Assembly (NCBI GenBank): GCA_000474255.1
Contig: BATO01000001.1
Span: forward strand, 1 to 64,000
Direction of reading: 5' to 3'
Origin: Aquipseudomonas alcaligenes MRY13-0052
GTDB lineage: Bacteria; Pseudomonadota; Gammaproteobacteria; Pseudomonadales; Pseudomonadaceae
Length of the DNA: 64,000 bases
Shown here: in pieces, positions 28,545-37,942 of the stretch
Layout of the letters: every line of letters begins with the position of its first letter
How positions within the stretch are numbered: the first letter of the stretch is position 1
Made by a program: the position numbers and the translations under genes
Notes under the pieces: model-generated
Database searches by the model: none
Told to the model about the DNA's origin: nothing
Seen by the model: the letters and a program-made list of their open reading frames with translations, nothing else

Positions 28545-29729
28545 TTAGTTGAGCAGGGCGAGGGTGTCGAGGGCGATCTGCCGCTCCTCGTTGGTCGGGA
28601 CCACGAGGATGCGTGTGTGACCGTATTTGTGGATCGGGCCGGCGATGCCGCGGATGCAGCGGGCATTGGCCTCCTTGTCGATGGCCAGGTCGAAGAGCTT
28701 CAGGTGCGCCACCGTCTTGCTGCGGATCAGCGGCGAGTTCTCGCCGATGCCGCCGGTGAAGATCAGGCCATCGAGCTGGGGCAGGGCGCAGCTCATGGCG
28801 GCCAGGCTCTTGGCCAGGCGGTAGCAGAACACCTCGATGGCCAGGGTGGCGCCGGGGTGGCCCTGTTCGCGGGCCTGCTCCAGGGCGCGCATGTCGTTGG
28901 ACAGGCCGGAGAGCCCCTTGAGGCCGCTCTCGCTGTTGAGCACGCGGGTGATCTCTTCCAGGCTCCAGCCCAGGGTGCTGGCCAGGTGGCTGTGCAGGTT
29001 GGGGTCGATGTCGCCGCTGCGGGTGCCCATCGCCAGGCCTTCCAGGGGCGTCAGGCCCATGCTGGTGTCGCGGCTCTGGCCGTCGACGATGGCGCAGGTG
29101 GAGCAGCCGTTGCCCAGGTGCGCGGAGAGCCAACTGCTGTCGCCGATGGACAGCCCGGCGATTTCCGCCGCACGGTGGCTGACGTAGCGGTGGCTGGTGC
29201 CGTGGAAGCCGTAGCGGCGCACGCCGTGGTCGCGGTAGAGGTGTTCCGGAACGGCGTAACGGTAGGCGTGCTCGGGCAGGCTCTGGTGGAAGGAGGTGTC
29301 GAACACCGCCACCTGGGGCAACTGCGGGTAGACGCTCATGGCGGCTTCGATGCCCTGCAGCGCCGCCGGGTTGTGCAGCGGGGCGAGGGGGGCGATGGCG
29401 CGGATCGCCGCGATCACCTCGTTATCCAGGCGGCGCGCCGAGGTGAAGCGCTCGCCGCCGTGCACCACGCGGTGGCCGATGCCGTGCAACTTGCCGCCGG
29501 TGGCCGCCTGCACCAGGGGCAGCAACTGCGAGAGGGCGACGCGGTAATCACCGTTGGGAATCATCAGGCTGTCCTTGTCGCCGCCACGCTGCCAGCGCAG
29601 TTCGGCGTCGCGGCTGCCCAGGCGCTCGGCGATGCCGAACAGGGGGAACTGCGAATGGGCCTCGCTGACCAGGGCGAACTTGATCGACGAACTGCCACAG
29701 TTGATCACCAGAATGTTGCGTGAGGGCAT
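28545..29729 (-). CDS. ackA: Acetate kinase
   Basis: A 394-residue cytoplasmic kinase of the ASKHA fold that interconverts acetate plus ATP with acetyl-phosphate. Conserved segments are the N-terminal [38 protein letters not shown], the ATP-binding HLGNG and FTGGIGEN. The start is an ATGATG pair; the ATG at 29729 has AAGGAG at the best spacing, while the ATG at 29732 overlaps the DUF3565 stop as ATGA. Either way it is translationally coupled to DUF3565. With pta it controls acetate overflow and acetyl-phosphate level. Confidence 0.95.
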   Translation of the reverse strand: MPSRNILVINCGSSSIKFALVSEAHSQFPLFGIAERLGSRDAELRWQRGGDKDSLMIPNGDYRVALSQLLPLVQAATGGKLHGIGHRVVHGGERFTSARRLDNEVIAAIRAIAPLAPLHNPAALQGIEAAMSVYPQLPQVAVFDTSFHQSLPEHAYRYAVPEHLYRDHGVRRYGFHGTSHRYVSHRAAEIAGLSIGDSSWLSAHLGNGCSTCAIVDGQSRDTSMGLTPLEGLAMGTRSGDIDPNLHSHLASTLGWSLEEITRVLNSESGLKGLSGLSNDMRALEQAREQGHPGATLAIEVFCYRLAKSLAAMSCALPQLDGLIFTGGIGENSPLIRSKTVAHLKLFDLAIDKEANARCIRGIAGPIHKYGHTRILVVPTNEERQIALDTLALLN

Positions 29730-30028
29730 CATTGCTCCTTGGTTGGTTCGGGGTCCGCGCCACGGGCGCACCAGCCGCAGGAAAAGGGCTGTCCACGCCG
29801 TGCTTCGCGTTGTGCCGGGTCCAGCACCCAGGCGCGCGACTGCCAGGGCGGCTGGTGGCGCAGGTGCTGGGTATGGCCGCAGGACAAGACTGCCACCCAA
29901 TGGCCTTCGTCATCCTGGCGGAAGTCAAGTAAGCGTACGATCCGTCCGTCAGCCTTCGGGTCGCAATCGGCCGTCTTGGCAGTTAGACTTGCACGTTCTT
30001 CAATCTTCTCCAAAAGGTCTTGCACCAT
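29729..30028 (-). CDS. DUF3565 small protein
   Basis: A protein of up to 99 residues of unknown function. The conserved C-terminal region has [19 protein letters not shown], then [15 protein letters not shown] and a final CGWCA. The pattern of Cys-x-His and Cys-x2-Cys suggests a bound metal, probably zinc. The stop overlaps the ackA start (ATGA), so it belongs to the ackA-pta operon. The N-terminus is uncertain: the ATG at 30028 shares its bases with the slyD start on the other strand, and GTG at 30025 or TTG at 30013 are alternatives. Confidence 0.75.
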   Translation of the reverse strand: MVQDLLEKIEERASLTAKTADCDPKADGRIVRLLDFRQDDEGHWVAVLSCGHTQHLRHQPPWQSRAWVLDPAQREARRGQPFSCGWCARGADPEPTKEQ

Positions 30029-30512
30029 GCTGATTGCCGCCAACAAGGCTGTCTCCATCGACTATACGCTCACCAACGACGCCGGTGAGGTCATCGACAG
30101 CTCCGCTGGCGGCGCGCCGCTGGTGTACCTGCACGGTTCCGGCAACATCATCGTCGGCCTGGAAAAGGCCCTCGAAGGCAAGCAGGCCGGTGATGCGATC
30201 AAGGTCGCCATCGAACCGGAAGATGCCTACGGCGAATACAGCGCCGAACTGGTTGCCACCCTCAGCCGCGCTATGTTTGAAGGCGTCGATCAGCTGGAAG
30301 TCGGCATGCAGTTCCATGCGTCCGGCCCGGACGGCGGCATGCAGATCGTCACCATCCGCGACATCGATGGCGACGACGTGACCGTCGACGGCAACCACCC
30401 GCTGGCCGGCCAGCGCCTGAGCTTCGACGTGAAAGTGGTCAACGTGCGTGAAGCCAGCGCCGAAGAGATCGCCCACGGCCATATCCATGGCGAAGGTGGT
30501 CACCACCACTGA
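30027..30512 (+). CDS. slyD: FKBP-type peptidyl-prolyl isomerase SlyD
   Basis: A 161-residue cytoplasmic prolyl isomerase and chaperone. The FKBP half-domains (VSIDYTLTNDAGEVIDSS and the C-terminal GQRLSFDVKVVNVREA) flank the inserted chaperone flap. The C-terminal tail is His-rich (HGHIHGEGGHHH), as in nickel-binding SlyD proteins, though shorter than in E. coli. The ATG at 30027 begins the known SlyD N-terminus; the frame open further upstream is antisense to DUF3565. It is divergent from the DUF3565-ackA-pta operon, with effectively no gap if the longest DUF3565 start is used. Confidence 0.93.
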   Translation: MLIAANKAVSIDYTLTNDAGEVIDSSAGGAPLVYLHGSGNIIVGLEKALEGKQAGDAIKVAIEPEDAYGEYSAELVATLSRAMFEGVDQLEVGMQFHASGPDGGMQIVTIRDIDGDDVTVDGNHPLAGQRLSFDVKVVNVREASAEEIAHGHIHGEGGHHH

Positions 30513-30580
30513 TCGGCGGGCAGCCAGGCGACTTGCGGCAACGCTCGGTCGCCTCGGGGCTGCTAAGCTCTGATCAACCG

Positions 30581-30606
30581 AAAAGGCGCCCACGGGCGCC
30601 TTTTTT
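30581..30606 (+). terminator. Rho-independent terminator of slyD
   Basis: AAAAGGCGCC, loop CACG, GGCGCC followed by six T. Confidence 0.9.
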
Positions 30607-30648
30607 GTCCCGCTGCGATGTTCCCTTGCGACGATCCAGGAGTTTGTC

Positions 30649-31131
30649 ATGAGTGCATTCCACGACCTCAACCTGCGTGCCCTCGACGGTCAGGAGCTGC
30701 CTCTGGCGCCCTACAAGGGGCAGGTGGTTCTGGTGGTCAACGTCGCCTCCAAGTGCGGGCTGACACCGCAATACGCCGGGCTGGAAAAGCTCCACCAGCA
30801 ATACCGCGACAAGGGTTTCACCGTGCTCGGCCTGCCGTGCAACCAGTTCGCCGGCCAGGAGCCTGGCAGCGAAGACGAAATCCGTGAGTTCTGCAGCCTC
30901 AACTATGGCGTGAGCTTCCCCCTGGGCAGCAAGCTGGAGGTCAACGGCCCCGGCCGTCATCCGCTGTATCGCCTGCTGGCGGGCGAGGGTGCCGAATTCC
31001 CCGGTGACATCACCTGGAACTTCGAGAAGTTCCTCGTCGGCCAGGACGGCCGCGTGCTCGCCCGTTTCTCCCCACGCACCGCCCCGGACGACCCGGCCCT
31101 GGTGCTGGCCATCGAGAAGGCGCTGGGCTGA
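30649..31131 (+). CDS. Glutathione peroxidase family protein (cysteine type)
   Basis: A 160-residue peroxidase with thioredoxin fold that reduces peroxides. Peroxidatic Cys36 lies in NVASKCGLTP; the other catalytic residues are the Gln in FAGQEPGS and the Trp in ITWNFEKFL. A further Cys in LPCNQFAGQ is the usual resolving-position candidate, so it is probably thioredoxin-dependent despite the name. CCAGGAG lies 6 nt before the ATG. It follows slyD but has its own leader behind the slyD terminator. Confidence 0.92.
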   Translation: MSAFHDLNLRALDGQELPLAPYKGQVVLVVNVASKCGLTPQYAGLEKLHQQYRDKGFTVLGLPCNQFAGQEPGSEDEIREFCSLNYGVSFPLGSKLEVNGPGRHPLYRLLAGEGAEFPGDITWNFEKFLVGQDGRVLARFSPRTAPDDPALVLAIEKALG

Positions 31132-31281
31132 GGCGCTCCTCCCCCTGATGGCGGGACCTGCGTAGGGTGGATGGCGCTTTTTCATCCACCAGGCGGTGCT
31201 GCAGGAAAGCGCCGGAGATTGGCAGTCCTGCGGCCTGCTTGGCGACTGAAGTCGCCCCTACATGGGCCGTGGTGGGGATTG

Positions 31282-31342
31282 TTGGTCGGGTGCAACCCGA
31301 CAACGCCGCACCCACCCTTCGCGGGTTTCACCCGCCCTACGG
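31282..31342 (+). repeat. Composite repeat, copy 2
   Basis: Same two hairpin modules as 25236-25297 (GGTCGGGTGCAACCCGAC and TTCGCGGGTTTCACCCGC, ending CCCTACGG); only the spacer between them differs. Confidence 0.7.
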
Positions 31343-31498
31343 CCTGAAGTCGCCCCTACATGAGTCGTGATTGGGAGGCACATTCCGTGGGCCAATTCAT
31401 TCGCGATGGAGCCCCCAGTCGCTCGCAGCCAGGTGCCGGCGACGGGGCTTTCGCGGCTGAAGCCGCTCCCACAGGAGCTCGCAGCGGGGCCGAACATC

Positions 31499-31536
31499 GC
31501 TGCGTTGGGCCTCGCTGCCCTCGGCGCCAACCTACG
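31499..31536 (-). repeat. Intergenic repeat CGTAGGTTGGCGCCGAG..., copy 2
   Basis: On the minus strand it matches 25163-25200 at 37 of 38 positions. Confidence 0.75.
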
Positions 31537-31637
31537 ACGCCCCCACCGCCCTTACCTTCACGACAGGTCATTACCGCCGGGTAAGGCGCGCCTGCTTTCT
31601 GACCCAAAATCACCCTGATCAATAGTGCTGTGCCGAG

Positions 31638-31652
31638 CGAGACGACCGGTCA
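31638..31652. promoter_or_regulatory. Probable TetR operator 1 (CGAGACGACCGGTCA)
   Basis: A 15-nt sequence with the palindromic core GACCGGTC, 13 bp before the TetR start. The identical 15 nt recurs at 32276-32290 before the old yellow enzyme gene. Position and exact repetition point to autoregulation by the TetR protein. Confidence 0.75.
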
Positions 31653-31665
31653 TATGCTCGGCGCC

Positions 31666-32256
31666 ATGAACAGCATCCGACTCGACAAACGTGACCTGAT
31701 CCTGGCCAAGGGCACCGGCGTGATGACCCGCGCGGGCTACCACGGTACCGGCGTGCAGGAGATCGTCCAGGCAGCGGGGATTCCCAAGGGGTCCTTCTAC
31801 CACTACTTCGCCAGCAAGGAAGATTTCGCCCTGCAGGCGCTGGACTACCTCTACTCGCCGCGCCTGGAGCGCTACGCCCAGGCCCTGTCCGATCCGGCGA
31901 AGAGCCCGGCCCAGCGCATCCTCGACTACTACGGTGAGCTGGTCAGCCATTTCACCCGCCACGAGAAGCTGGAGTACCACTGCTTCATCGGTAGCCTGAG
32001 CTTCGAGATGGCCGAGCTGTCGCCCGCCATCGGTGCCCAGGTGGACGCCATCCTGCAGCGCTCGGCGGACATCCTCCAGGCCTGCCTGGAAGAGGCCCAG
32101 CGTGCCGGTGAGCTGCCGGCGGACGAAGACTGCGCCAACCTCGCCAGCTTCATCGCCAATGCCTGGCAGGGCGTGCTCACCCGCCTCAAGGTCGGTGCCG
32201 GCGCCCGGCCGCTGTTCGATTTCATGACCCGCCTGCAGCGCCTGCTGCGGGTGTGA
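31666..32256 (+). CDS. TetR/AcrR family repressor of the adjacent old yellow enzyme
   Basis: A 196-residue regulator. The helix-turn-helix is at about residues 25-45 (GVQEIVQAAGIPKGSFYHYF), and the C-terminal ligand domain carries one Cys in YHCFIGSLSFEMAELS (about 105), a position where electrophile-sensing relatives such as NemR have a reactive cysteine. The ATG at 31666 begins the conserved part; an earlier ATG at 31630 would place the operator inside the gene. It is 58 bp upstream of the flavin oxidoreductase. Both have the same 15-nt operator, so it should repress itself and the enzyme until an electrophile or quinone appears. Confidence 0.88.
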   Translation: MNSIRLDKRDLILAKGTGVMTRAGYHGTGVQEIVQAAGIPKGSFYHYFASKEDFALQALDYLYSPRLERYAQALSDPAKSPAQRILDYYGELVSHFTRHEKLEYHCFIGSLSFEMAELSPAIGAQVDAILQRSADILQACLEEAQRAGELPADEDCANLASFIANAWQGVLTRLKVGAGARPLFDFMTRLQRLLRV

Positions 32257-32275
32257 CCCCTAAAAAGCCCATAAA

Positions 32276-32290
32276 CGAGACGACCGGTCA
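32276..32290. promoter_or_regulatory. Probable TetR operator 2 (CGAGACGACCGGTCA)
   Basis: Exact 15-nt copy of the site at 31638-31652, 24 bp before the old yellow enzyme start. It indicates a separate repressible promoter for the enzyme gene. Confidence 0.75.
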
Positions 32291-32314
32291 CTTGGCCGGA
32301 ATCAGGAGACCCCG

Positions 32315-33424
32315 ATGACCGCATCCGCAGACGCCCTGTTCGCCCCCTTCCGCCTCGGCGCCCTCGAGCTGCCGACCCGTGTGGTGATGGCGCCCATGAC
32401 CCGCTCCTTCTCCCCGGGCGGCGTGCCCACCGAGCAGGTGGTCGAGTACTACCGCCGTCGCGCTGCCGCCGGCGTCGGCCTGATCGTCACCGAAGGCACC
32501 ACCATCGGCCACCAGGCCGCCAACGGTTACCCCCATGTACCGCGCTTCTACGGCGAAGACGCCCTGGCCGGCTGGAAGACCGTGGTCGACGCCGTGCACG
32601 CCGAAGGCGGCAAGATCGTCCCGCAGCTGTGGCACGTGGGTAACGTCCGCCGCCTGGGCACCGAGCCGGACGCCAGCGTTCCCGGCTACGGCCCGAGCGA
32701 GAAGCTCAAGGACGGCCAGGTGGTGGTCCATGGCATGACCCAGCAGGACATCGACGACGTCGTCGCCGCCTACGCCCAGGCCGCCCGTGACGCCAAGGCC
32801 ATCGGCATGGACGGCGTCGAACTGCACGGCGCCCACGGCTACCTGATCGACCAGTTCTTCTGGGAAGGCACCAACCAGCGCACTGACGGTTACGGTGGCG
32901 ACCTGGCCCAGCGCTCGCGCTTCGCCATCGAAGTGGTCAAGGCCGTGCGCGAGGCCGTCGGCCCCGACTACCCGATCATCTTCCGCTTCTCCCAGTGGAA
33001 GCAGCAGGACTACACCGCCCGCCTGGTGCAGACCGCCGAAGAACTGGGCGCCTTCCTCAAGCCGCTGTCCGATGCCGGCGTGGATATCTTCCACTGCTCC
33101 ACCCGCCGCTTCTGGGAGCCGGAGTTCGAAGGCTCCGACCTCAACCTGGCCGGCTGGACCCGCAAGCTCACCGGCAAGCCCACCATCACCGTCGGCAGCG
33201 TCGGCCTGGATGGCGAGTTCCTGCAGTTCATGGTCAAGACCGACAAGGTCGCCCAGCCGGCCAATATCGAAGGCCTGCTGGAACGCCTGAACAATGAGGA
33301 ATTCGACCTGGTGGCCGTGGGCCGCGCCCTGCTGGTCGACCCGGACTGGGCGACCAAGGTCCGTGAAGGCCGCATGCAGGACATCCTGCCGTTCAGCCGC
33401 GACGCCCTGACCAGCCTGGTCTGA
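32315..33424 (+). CDS. Old yellow enzyme family flavin oxidoreductase (NemA/XenB-like)
   Basis: A 369-residue FMN-dependent ene-reductase that uses NAD(P)H to reduce activated double bonds, quinones or nitro compounds. FMN-binding PMTRSFSPGGVPT lies near the N-terminus; the catalytic His pair is in ELHGAHGYLIDQF (His-x2-His), followed by YGGDLAQRSRF. WHVGNVRR and the late GRALLVDPDW also fit the family. Length is normal. It is controlled by the adjacent TetR through the operator at 32276. The order TetR-OYE matches, from memory, PA0839-PA0840. Confidence 0.9.
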   Translation: MTASADALFAPFRLGALELPTRVVMAPMTRSFSPGGVPTEQVVEYYRRRAAAGVGLIVTEGTTIGHQAANGYPHVPRFYGEDALAGWKTVVDAVHAEGGKIVPQLWHVGNVRRLGTEPDASVPGYGPSEKLKDGQVVVHGMTQQDIDDVVAAYAQAARDAKAIGMDGVELHGAHGYLIDQFFWEGTNQRTDGYGGDLAQRSRFAIEVVKAVREAVGPDYPIIFRFSQWKQQDYTARLVQTAEELGAFLKPLSDAGVDIFHCSTRRFWEPEFEGSDLNLAGWTRKLTGKPTITVGSVGLDGEFLQFMVKTDKVAQPANIEGLLERLNNEEFDLVAVGRALLVDPDWATKVREGRMQDILPFSRDALTSLV

Positions 33425-33469
33425 GCATTCGTCCCCCGGTGCGTCGGCCCTGCCGGCGCACCCATTTCC

Positions 33470-33495
33470 AGCCCCGTCTCGTGCGGGGCTTTTTT
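33470..33495 (+). terminator. Rho-independent terminator after the old yellow enzyme gene
   Basis: AGCCCCG (33470-33476), loop TCTCGTG, CGGGGCT (33484-33490), then T run. Confidence 0.85.
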
Positions 33496-33609
33496 ATGCC
33501 TGCGAGCCGGTGAAACCCTCAATCGGTTGGGCTGACTTGCGGGCGGGCAAGGCGCAAGGTCGCGAACATCACAACAAGCGCCGGTTCACCGGCCGAAGGA
33601 GTAGTCGTC

Positions 33610-34569
33610 ATGCGCACTGGACTGGTAGTGGATGCCACTTGTGACCTGCCTCAGGAATTCCTCGCTGCCCACGGCATCCGTGTGCTGCCGATCCGTATCC
33701 ACCTGGGGCGTGAAGCCCTGGTGGACCGCCGTGTACCCGAGGCCACCCGGCAGTTCTACGCCGAGCAGCTGGCCAAGGTCGGCCCGGAGGACCACAGCGA
33801 CGCGCTGTCGGTGGCGGAGATGCAGCAGTGGTTCCTCGAAGAACTGGTGACCGCCTACGACCATGTCATCTGCCTGACCATCTCCAGCCTGCGCAGCCCG
33901 ATCTTCGAGCACGCCACCCAGGCCTCCTTCAGCCTGCTCCAGCACTACCGCGAACGCCGCGCCGAGGCTGGCCTCAACAGCCCCTTCGCCATGCGCGTGG
34001 TGGATGGCCGCAGCATGTTCGCCGGCAGCGCCGTACTGGCTGCCGAGGCGGCCCGGCTGGTCGCCGCCGGCGGCCACCCGAGCGCGGTGCGGGCGCGGCT
34101 GGAACAACTTTCGGAGAGCGTCTGCACCTTCCTCATCGCCGACGACCTCGGCCACCTGCGCCGCCGTGGTTTCCAGAAGGGCGAGCGTGGCGGCCTGCTC
34201 GACCGTATGCGCGGCGCAGCCCTGGGGCTGGGCTCGCTGCTGGATGTGAAGCCGGTGATCAGCGTGCAGCAGGGCGAAGACAAGCCGGTGTCCCTGGCAC
34301 CCAGCTTCGAGCGCGCGGCGGAGAAGCTGCTGGCTCATGCCACCGCCCAGGTGCTGGCGGGCGAGTTGCTGGCGCCGCAGCTGTGCCTGAGCTACGCCGG
34401 GGACCTGTCGGTGGTGCGCGACCTGCCGGGCTTCGCCCAGCTGGAATCGGTGTGTGCCCAGCGCGAGGTGAACCTGCAGGTGGCGATGCTCAGCCCCACC
34501 GGGGCCATCAACCTCGGCAGGGGCGCGCTGAGCCTGGCCTTCGCCGCACCGGCCCGGCCTTTCGGCTGA
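33610..34569 (+). CDS. DegV family protein
   Basis: A 319-residue protein of the DegV family, whose members bind a fatty acid in a cleft between two domains; in Gram-positive bacteria they supply fatty acids to a kinase. Family hallmarks are VVDATCDLP at the N-terminus, HVICLTISSLRSPIFEHA in the middle (the SS of the fatty acid-carboxylate site) and VVDGRSMFAGS. Its job in Pseudomonas is not known. AAGGAG lies 9 nt before the ATG. Its stop codon abuts the stop of the convergent glycosyltransferase (TGATCA), with no gap. Confidence 0.85.
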   Translation: MRTGLVVDATCDLPQEFLAAHGIRVLPIRIHLGREALVDRRVPEATRQFYAEQLAKVGPEDHSDALSVAEMQQWFLEELVTAYDHVICLTISSLRSPIFEHATQASFSLLQHYRERRAEAGLNSPFAMRVVDGRSMFAGSAVLAAEAARLVAAGGHPSAVRARLEQLSESVCTFLIADDLGHLRRRGFQKGERGGLLDRMRGAALGLGSLLDVKPVISVQQGEDKPVSLAPSFERAAEKLLAHATAQVLAGELLAPQLCLSYAGDLSVVRDLPGFAQLESVCAQREVNLQVAMLSPTGAINLGRGALSLAFAAPARPFG

Positions 34570-35760
34570 TCAGCGCTGGAGGCGGTCCAGCCCCGCTGTC
34601 ACGCGGGGTTCGGGCAGCGCCTGGTGGACATCGTGCAGGTGCTGTTCGAACTGCTGGATGATCGCCTCCCAGCCCTGGCGGCCCGCATGCTGGCGCGCGT
34701 TCAGGCGCACCCGGCGCAGGGTTTCGCTGTCTTCCAGCAGCCAGCAGGCGGCATCGCTGAAGGTCACCGGCACGTCCGGCATCGCCAGGGCGCCGTTGTG
34801 GCCGTGGCGGATGTGCTGCGCCGCTGCGGCCTGGTCGAAGGCCACCACGCCGAGCCCGGAGGCGAGGGCTTCGAGCACCACGTTGCCGAAGGTTTCGGAG
34901 AGGCTGGGGAACAGGAACAGGTCGCTGGAGGCGTAGTGCCTGGCCAGCTCCTCGCCCCGCTGCAGGCCGAGGAACAGGGCCTCGGGCAGCTCCGCCTGGA
35001 GCTGTGCGCGCTGCGGCCCGTCGCCCACCAGGATCAGTCGCATGGTCTTCTGTGGATACGCTTGCTGCAGGGCGTGGAAGGTCGGGCCGAGCAGCCTGAG
35101 GTTCTTCTCCGGGGCCAGGCGGCCGACATGCAGCACGGCGATATCGTCCGGCCCCAGGCCCCAGGATTCCCGCAACGCCGCACAGCGCCGGGCCGGGTTG
35201 AACAGCTGGCCGTCGACCCCGCGGGAAAGCAGGGCCAGGCGCTCGAAGCCACGGCGCTGCAGCTCCTCGCGCTGGCTGGCGCTGGGCACCAGGGTCAGTT
35301 GCGAGGCGTTGTGGAACCAGCGCAGGTAATTGGTCATCAGGCGGGTCAGCAGGCCGACGCCGTAGTGCCCGGTGTATTGCTGGAAATTGGTGTGGAAGCC
35401 GCTGATCGCCGGGATGCCCAGGCGCCGCGCGGCACGCAGGGCGGAGAGGCCGAGCGGGCCTTCGGTGGCGATGTAGAGCACGTCCGGGCGCTTGCGCTTC
35501 CAGCGCGCGATCAGCTTGTGCAGGCTCGACTGGCCCCACTGCAGGCCGGGGTAGCCGGGCAGCGGCCAGCCGCGCACCAGCAGCAGTTCGTCGCTGCTCT
35601 TCACGCCCTGGTCGCAGGCCTGGCGCGGGCGCACCAGCTGCAGGCGGTGGCCACGGGCGCGCAAGCCGTCGCACAGGCGCGCCAGGGTGTTGGCGACGCC
35701 GTTGATCTCCGGCAGGAAGGTTTCGCTGATCAGCGAGATGTTCAGGGGCAGCAGGCTCAT
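34570..35760 (-). CDS. Glycosyltransferase family 4 (GT-B)
   Basis: A 396-residue glycosyltransferase. The N-terminal acceptor domain begins ISLISETFLPEINGVANTLARL, with HTNFQQYTGHYG in the middle; the C-terminal donor domain has LHVGRLAPEKNLRLL and the E-x7-E motif region ETFGNVVLEALASGL. It resembles MgtA/PimB-type mannosyl- or glucosyltransferases that act on lipid acceptors. The start was placed at ATG 35760 by similarity of the first strand; ATG 35784 would add eight residues. A frame open to 36105 overlaps the next gene and was not used. Acceptor and donor are unknown. Confidence 0.87.
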   Translation of the reverse strand: MSLLPLNISLISETFLPEINGVANTLARLCDGLRARGHRLQLVRPRQACDQGVKSSDELLLVRGWPLPGYPGLQWGQSSLHKLIARWKRKRPDVLYIATEGPLGLSALRAARRLGIPAISGFHTNFQQYTGHYGVGLLTRLMTNYLRWFHNASQLTLVPSASQREELQRRGFERLALLSRGVDGQLFNPARRCAALRESWGLGPDDIAVLHVGRLAPEKNLRLLGPTFHALQQAYPQKTMRLILVGDGPQRAQLQAELPEALFLGLQRGEELARHYASSDLFLFPSLSETFGNVVLEALASGLGVVAFDQAAAAQHIRHGHNGALAMPDVPVTFSDAACWLLEDSETLRRVRLNARQHAGRQGWEAIIQQFEQHLHDVHQALPEPRVTAGLDRLQR

Positions 35761-35852
35761 GGATGCAGTGTCGAACAGCGCCATGTAGCCAGTGTGAAAT
35801 TTGTATGACGACTGGGTGACAGCCCCGGCGCCAGTGGCCGGGGCGGGGGGAT

Positions 35853-36602
35853 TCAGGCCTGCGGCAGGGCCTTTTCGCCGCCTTCGCGCACCCAGAACAG
35901 GGTGGCGCCGGCGACGGCGGCGGGCATCATCACGATGTTGACGAAGGGGATCAGCAGCGCCAGGTACACCGAGCCGCCGAAACCCAGGCTCTGCCAGCGT
36001 TTTTCGCGCAGCCAGGCGAGCATTTCGTTCCAGCCCAGCTTGTGGTTGTCCGCTGGGTAGTCGATGTACTGCACCGCCATCATCCACACGCCGAAAAGGA
36101 ACCACAGCGGTGTCGCCACCAGGTTCACCCCGGGGATGAAGCTGAGGATCAGCAGGCCGATGGCCCGTGGCAGGAAGTAGCCCAGCTTGCGCAGTTCGCG
36201 GCCCACAGTGCGCGGCACCATGGCGGTGAGTTCGGCCCAGCTGAAGGGGGGGAAATCATCCTGGCCACGCACCACCACTTCCACCTTCTCGGCGAGGAAG
36301 CCGTTGAAGGGCGCGGCGATGATGTTGGCGATCATGGTGAAGCTGAAGAACACCATCAGCAGCACCAGGATCACGAACAGCGGCCAGATCAGGTATTCGA
36401 GAAAGCTCGCCCAGCTCGGCAGGCTGGGCATGAAGGCTTCGACCCAGCCGCTGAACTGCTGCATGGCGAAGCCGATCAGGGCGATGAACAGCACCAGGTT
36501 GAGGGTCAGCGGCAGCAGCACGAACAGGCGCAGGCCTGGGCTGAGGATGAGTTTCAGGCCTTCGCCGAGGTATTGCGGGCCGGACAGGGCGGGGGCGGGC
36601 AT
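35853..36602 (-). CDS. cysZ: CysZ/EI24 family sulfate permease
   Basis: A 249-residue inner-membrane protein with hydrophobic segments around residues 25-50, 65-95 ([20 protein letters not shown]), 150-185 and 210-235, as in CysZ, which imports sulfate for cysteine synthesis. Conserved [16 protein letters not shown] follows the second segment. The ATG at 36602 has GGAG 7 nt upstream. It shares a 277-bp divergent region with trxB, a pairing that suits sulfate reduction needing reduced thioredoxin. No regulator site was recognised. Confidence 0.88.
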   Translation of the reverse strand: MPAPALSGPQYLGEGLKLILSPGLRLFVLLPLTLNLVLFIALIGFAMQQFSGWVEAFMPSLPSWASFLEYLIWPLFVILVLLMVFFSFTMIANIIAAPFNGFLAEKVEVVVRGQDDFPPFSWAELTAMVPRTVGRELRKLGYFLPRAIGLLILSFIPGVNLVATPLWFLFGVWMMAVQYIDYPADNHKLGWNEMLAWLREKRWQSLGFGGSVYLALLIPFVNIVMMPAAVAGATLFWVREGGEKALPQA

Positions 36603-36825
36603 CGAGGGCTCCAGAGAGTGGACATGGCGCGACCTTACCGGCTTTGCGTGACCGGTAAAAGCGCCTGAGTCGCGCTTCCCACCGAGCGATAGGACGGCCC
36701 TATGGTCGGGATAAGGAATACACATTTCCCGGCCCCCGGGGCGCTCGGTAGCCTTGCCAGCAATTTCGGGGCTCCGGCAGTCGCCAGGCCGGCCCCACCG
36801 GTTCGCGAGATCGCTGCATTCCTGA

Positions 36826-37827
<1,002 letters not shown>

Positions 37828-37846
37828 TGAATCAGACTGTCCGGGT

Positions 37847-37880
37847 GTTGAGCCTCGCCGCGCTCGGCGCCAGCCTACGG
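37847..37880 (-). repeat. Diverged copy of the CGTAGGTTGG intergenic repeat
   Basis: On the minus strand it reads CCGTAGGCTGGCGCCGAG and onward; 31 of 34 positions match the copy at 25162-25195. It lies right after trxB. Confidence 0.6.
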
Positions 37881-37901
37881 TTGCTCGTCATCCACGTGAA
37901 C

Positions 37902-37929
37902 AAAAAGCCCCGCTTCGGCGGGGCTTTTT
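37902..37929. terminator. Bidirectional terminator between trxB and the glycolipid-binding gene
   Basis: AAAAA then GCCCCGC, loop TTCG, GCGGGGC, then TTTTT. It works for both convergent genes. Confidence 0.9.
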
Positions 37930-37942
37930 CATGGCGGGTGAT

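Larger units (their letters stand above)
31132..31637. repeat. Intergenic region packed with short repeats
   Basis: I see no gene here. From left to right: a GTAGGGTGGATGG...CATCCACC hairpin near 31162; GAAGTCGCCCCTACATG twice (near 31247 and 31346); the composite repeat at 31282-31342; an AATTCATTCGCGATGG unit near 31391; a CGCGGCTGAAGCCGCTCCCACAGG unit near 31451; and an inverted CGTAGGTTGG repeat at 31499-31536. It separates the peroxidase from the TetR/OYE unit. Confidence 0.7.

Noticed and set aside
25153-31637. Clusters of repeats as a CRISPR array
   Set aside because: The repeats are not evenly spaced, differ in type and orientation, and have no spacer structure or cas genes nearby.
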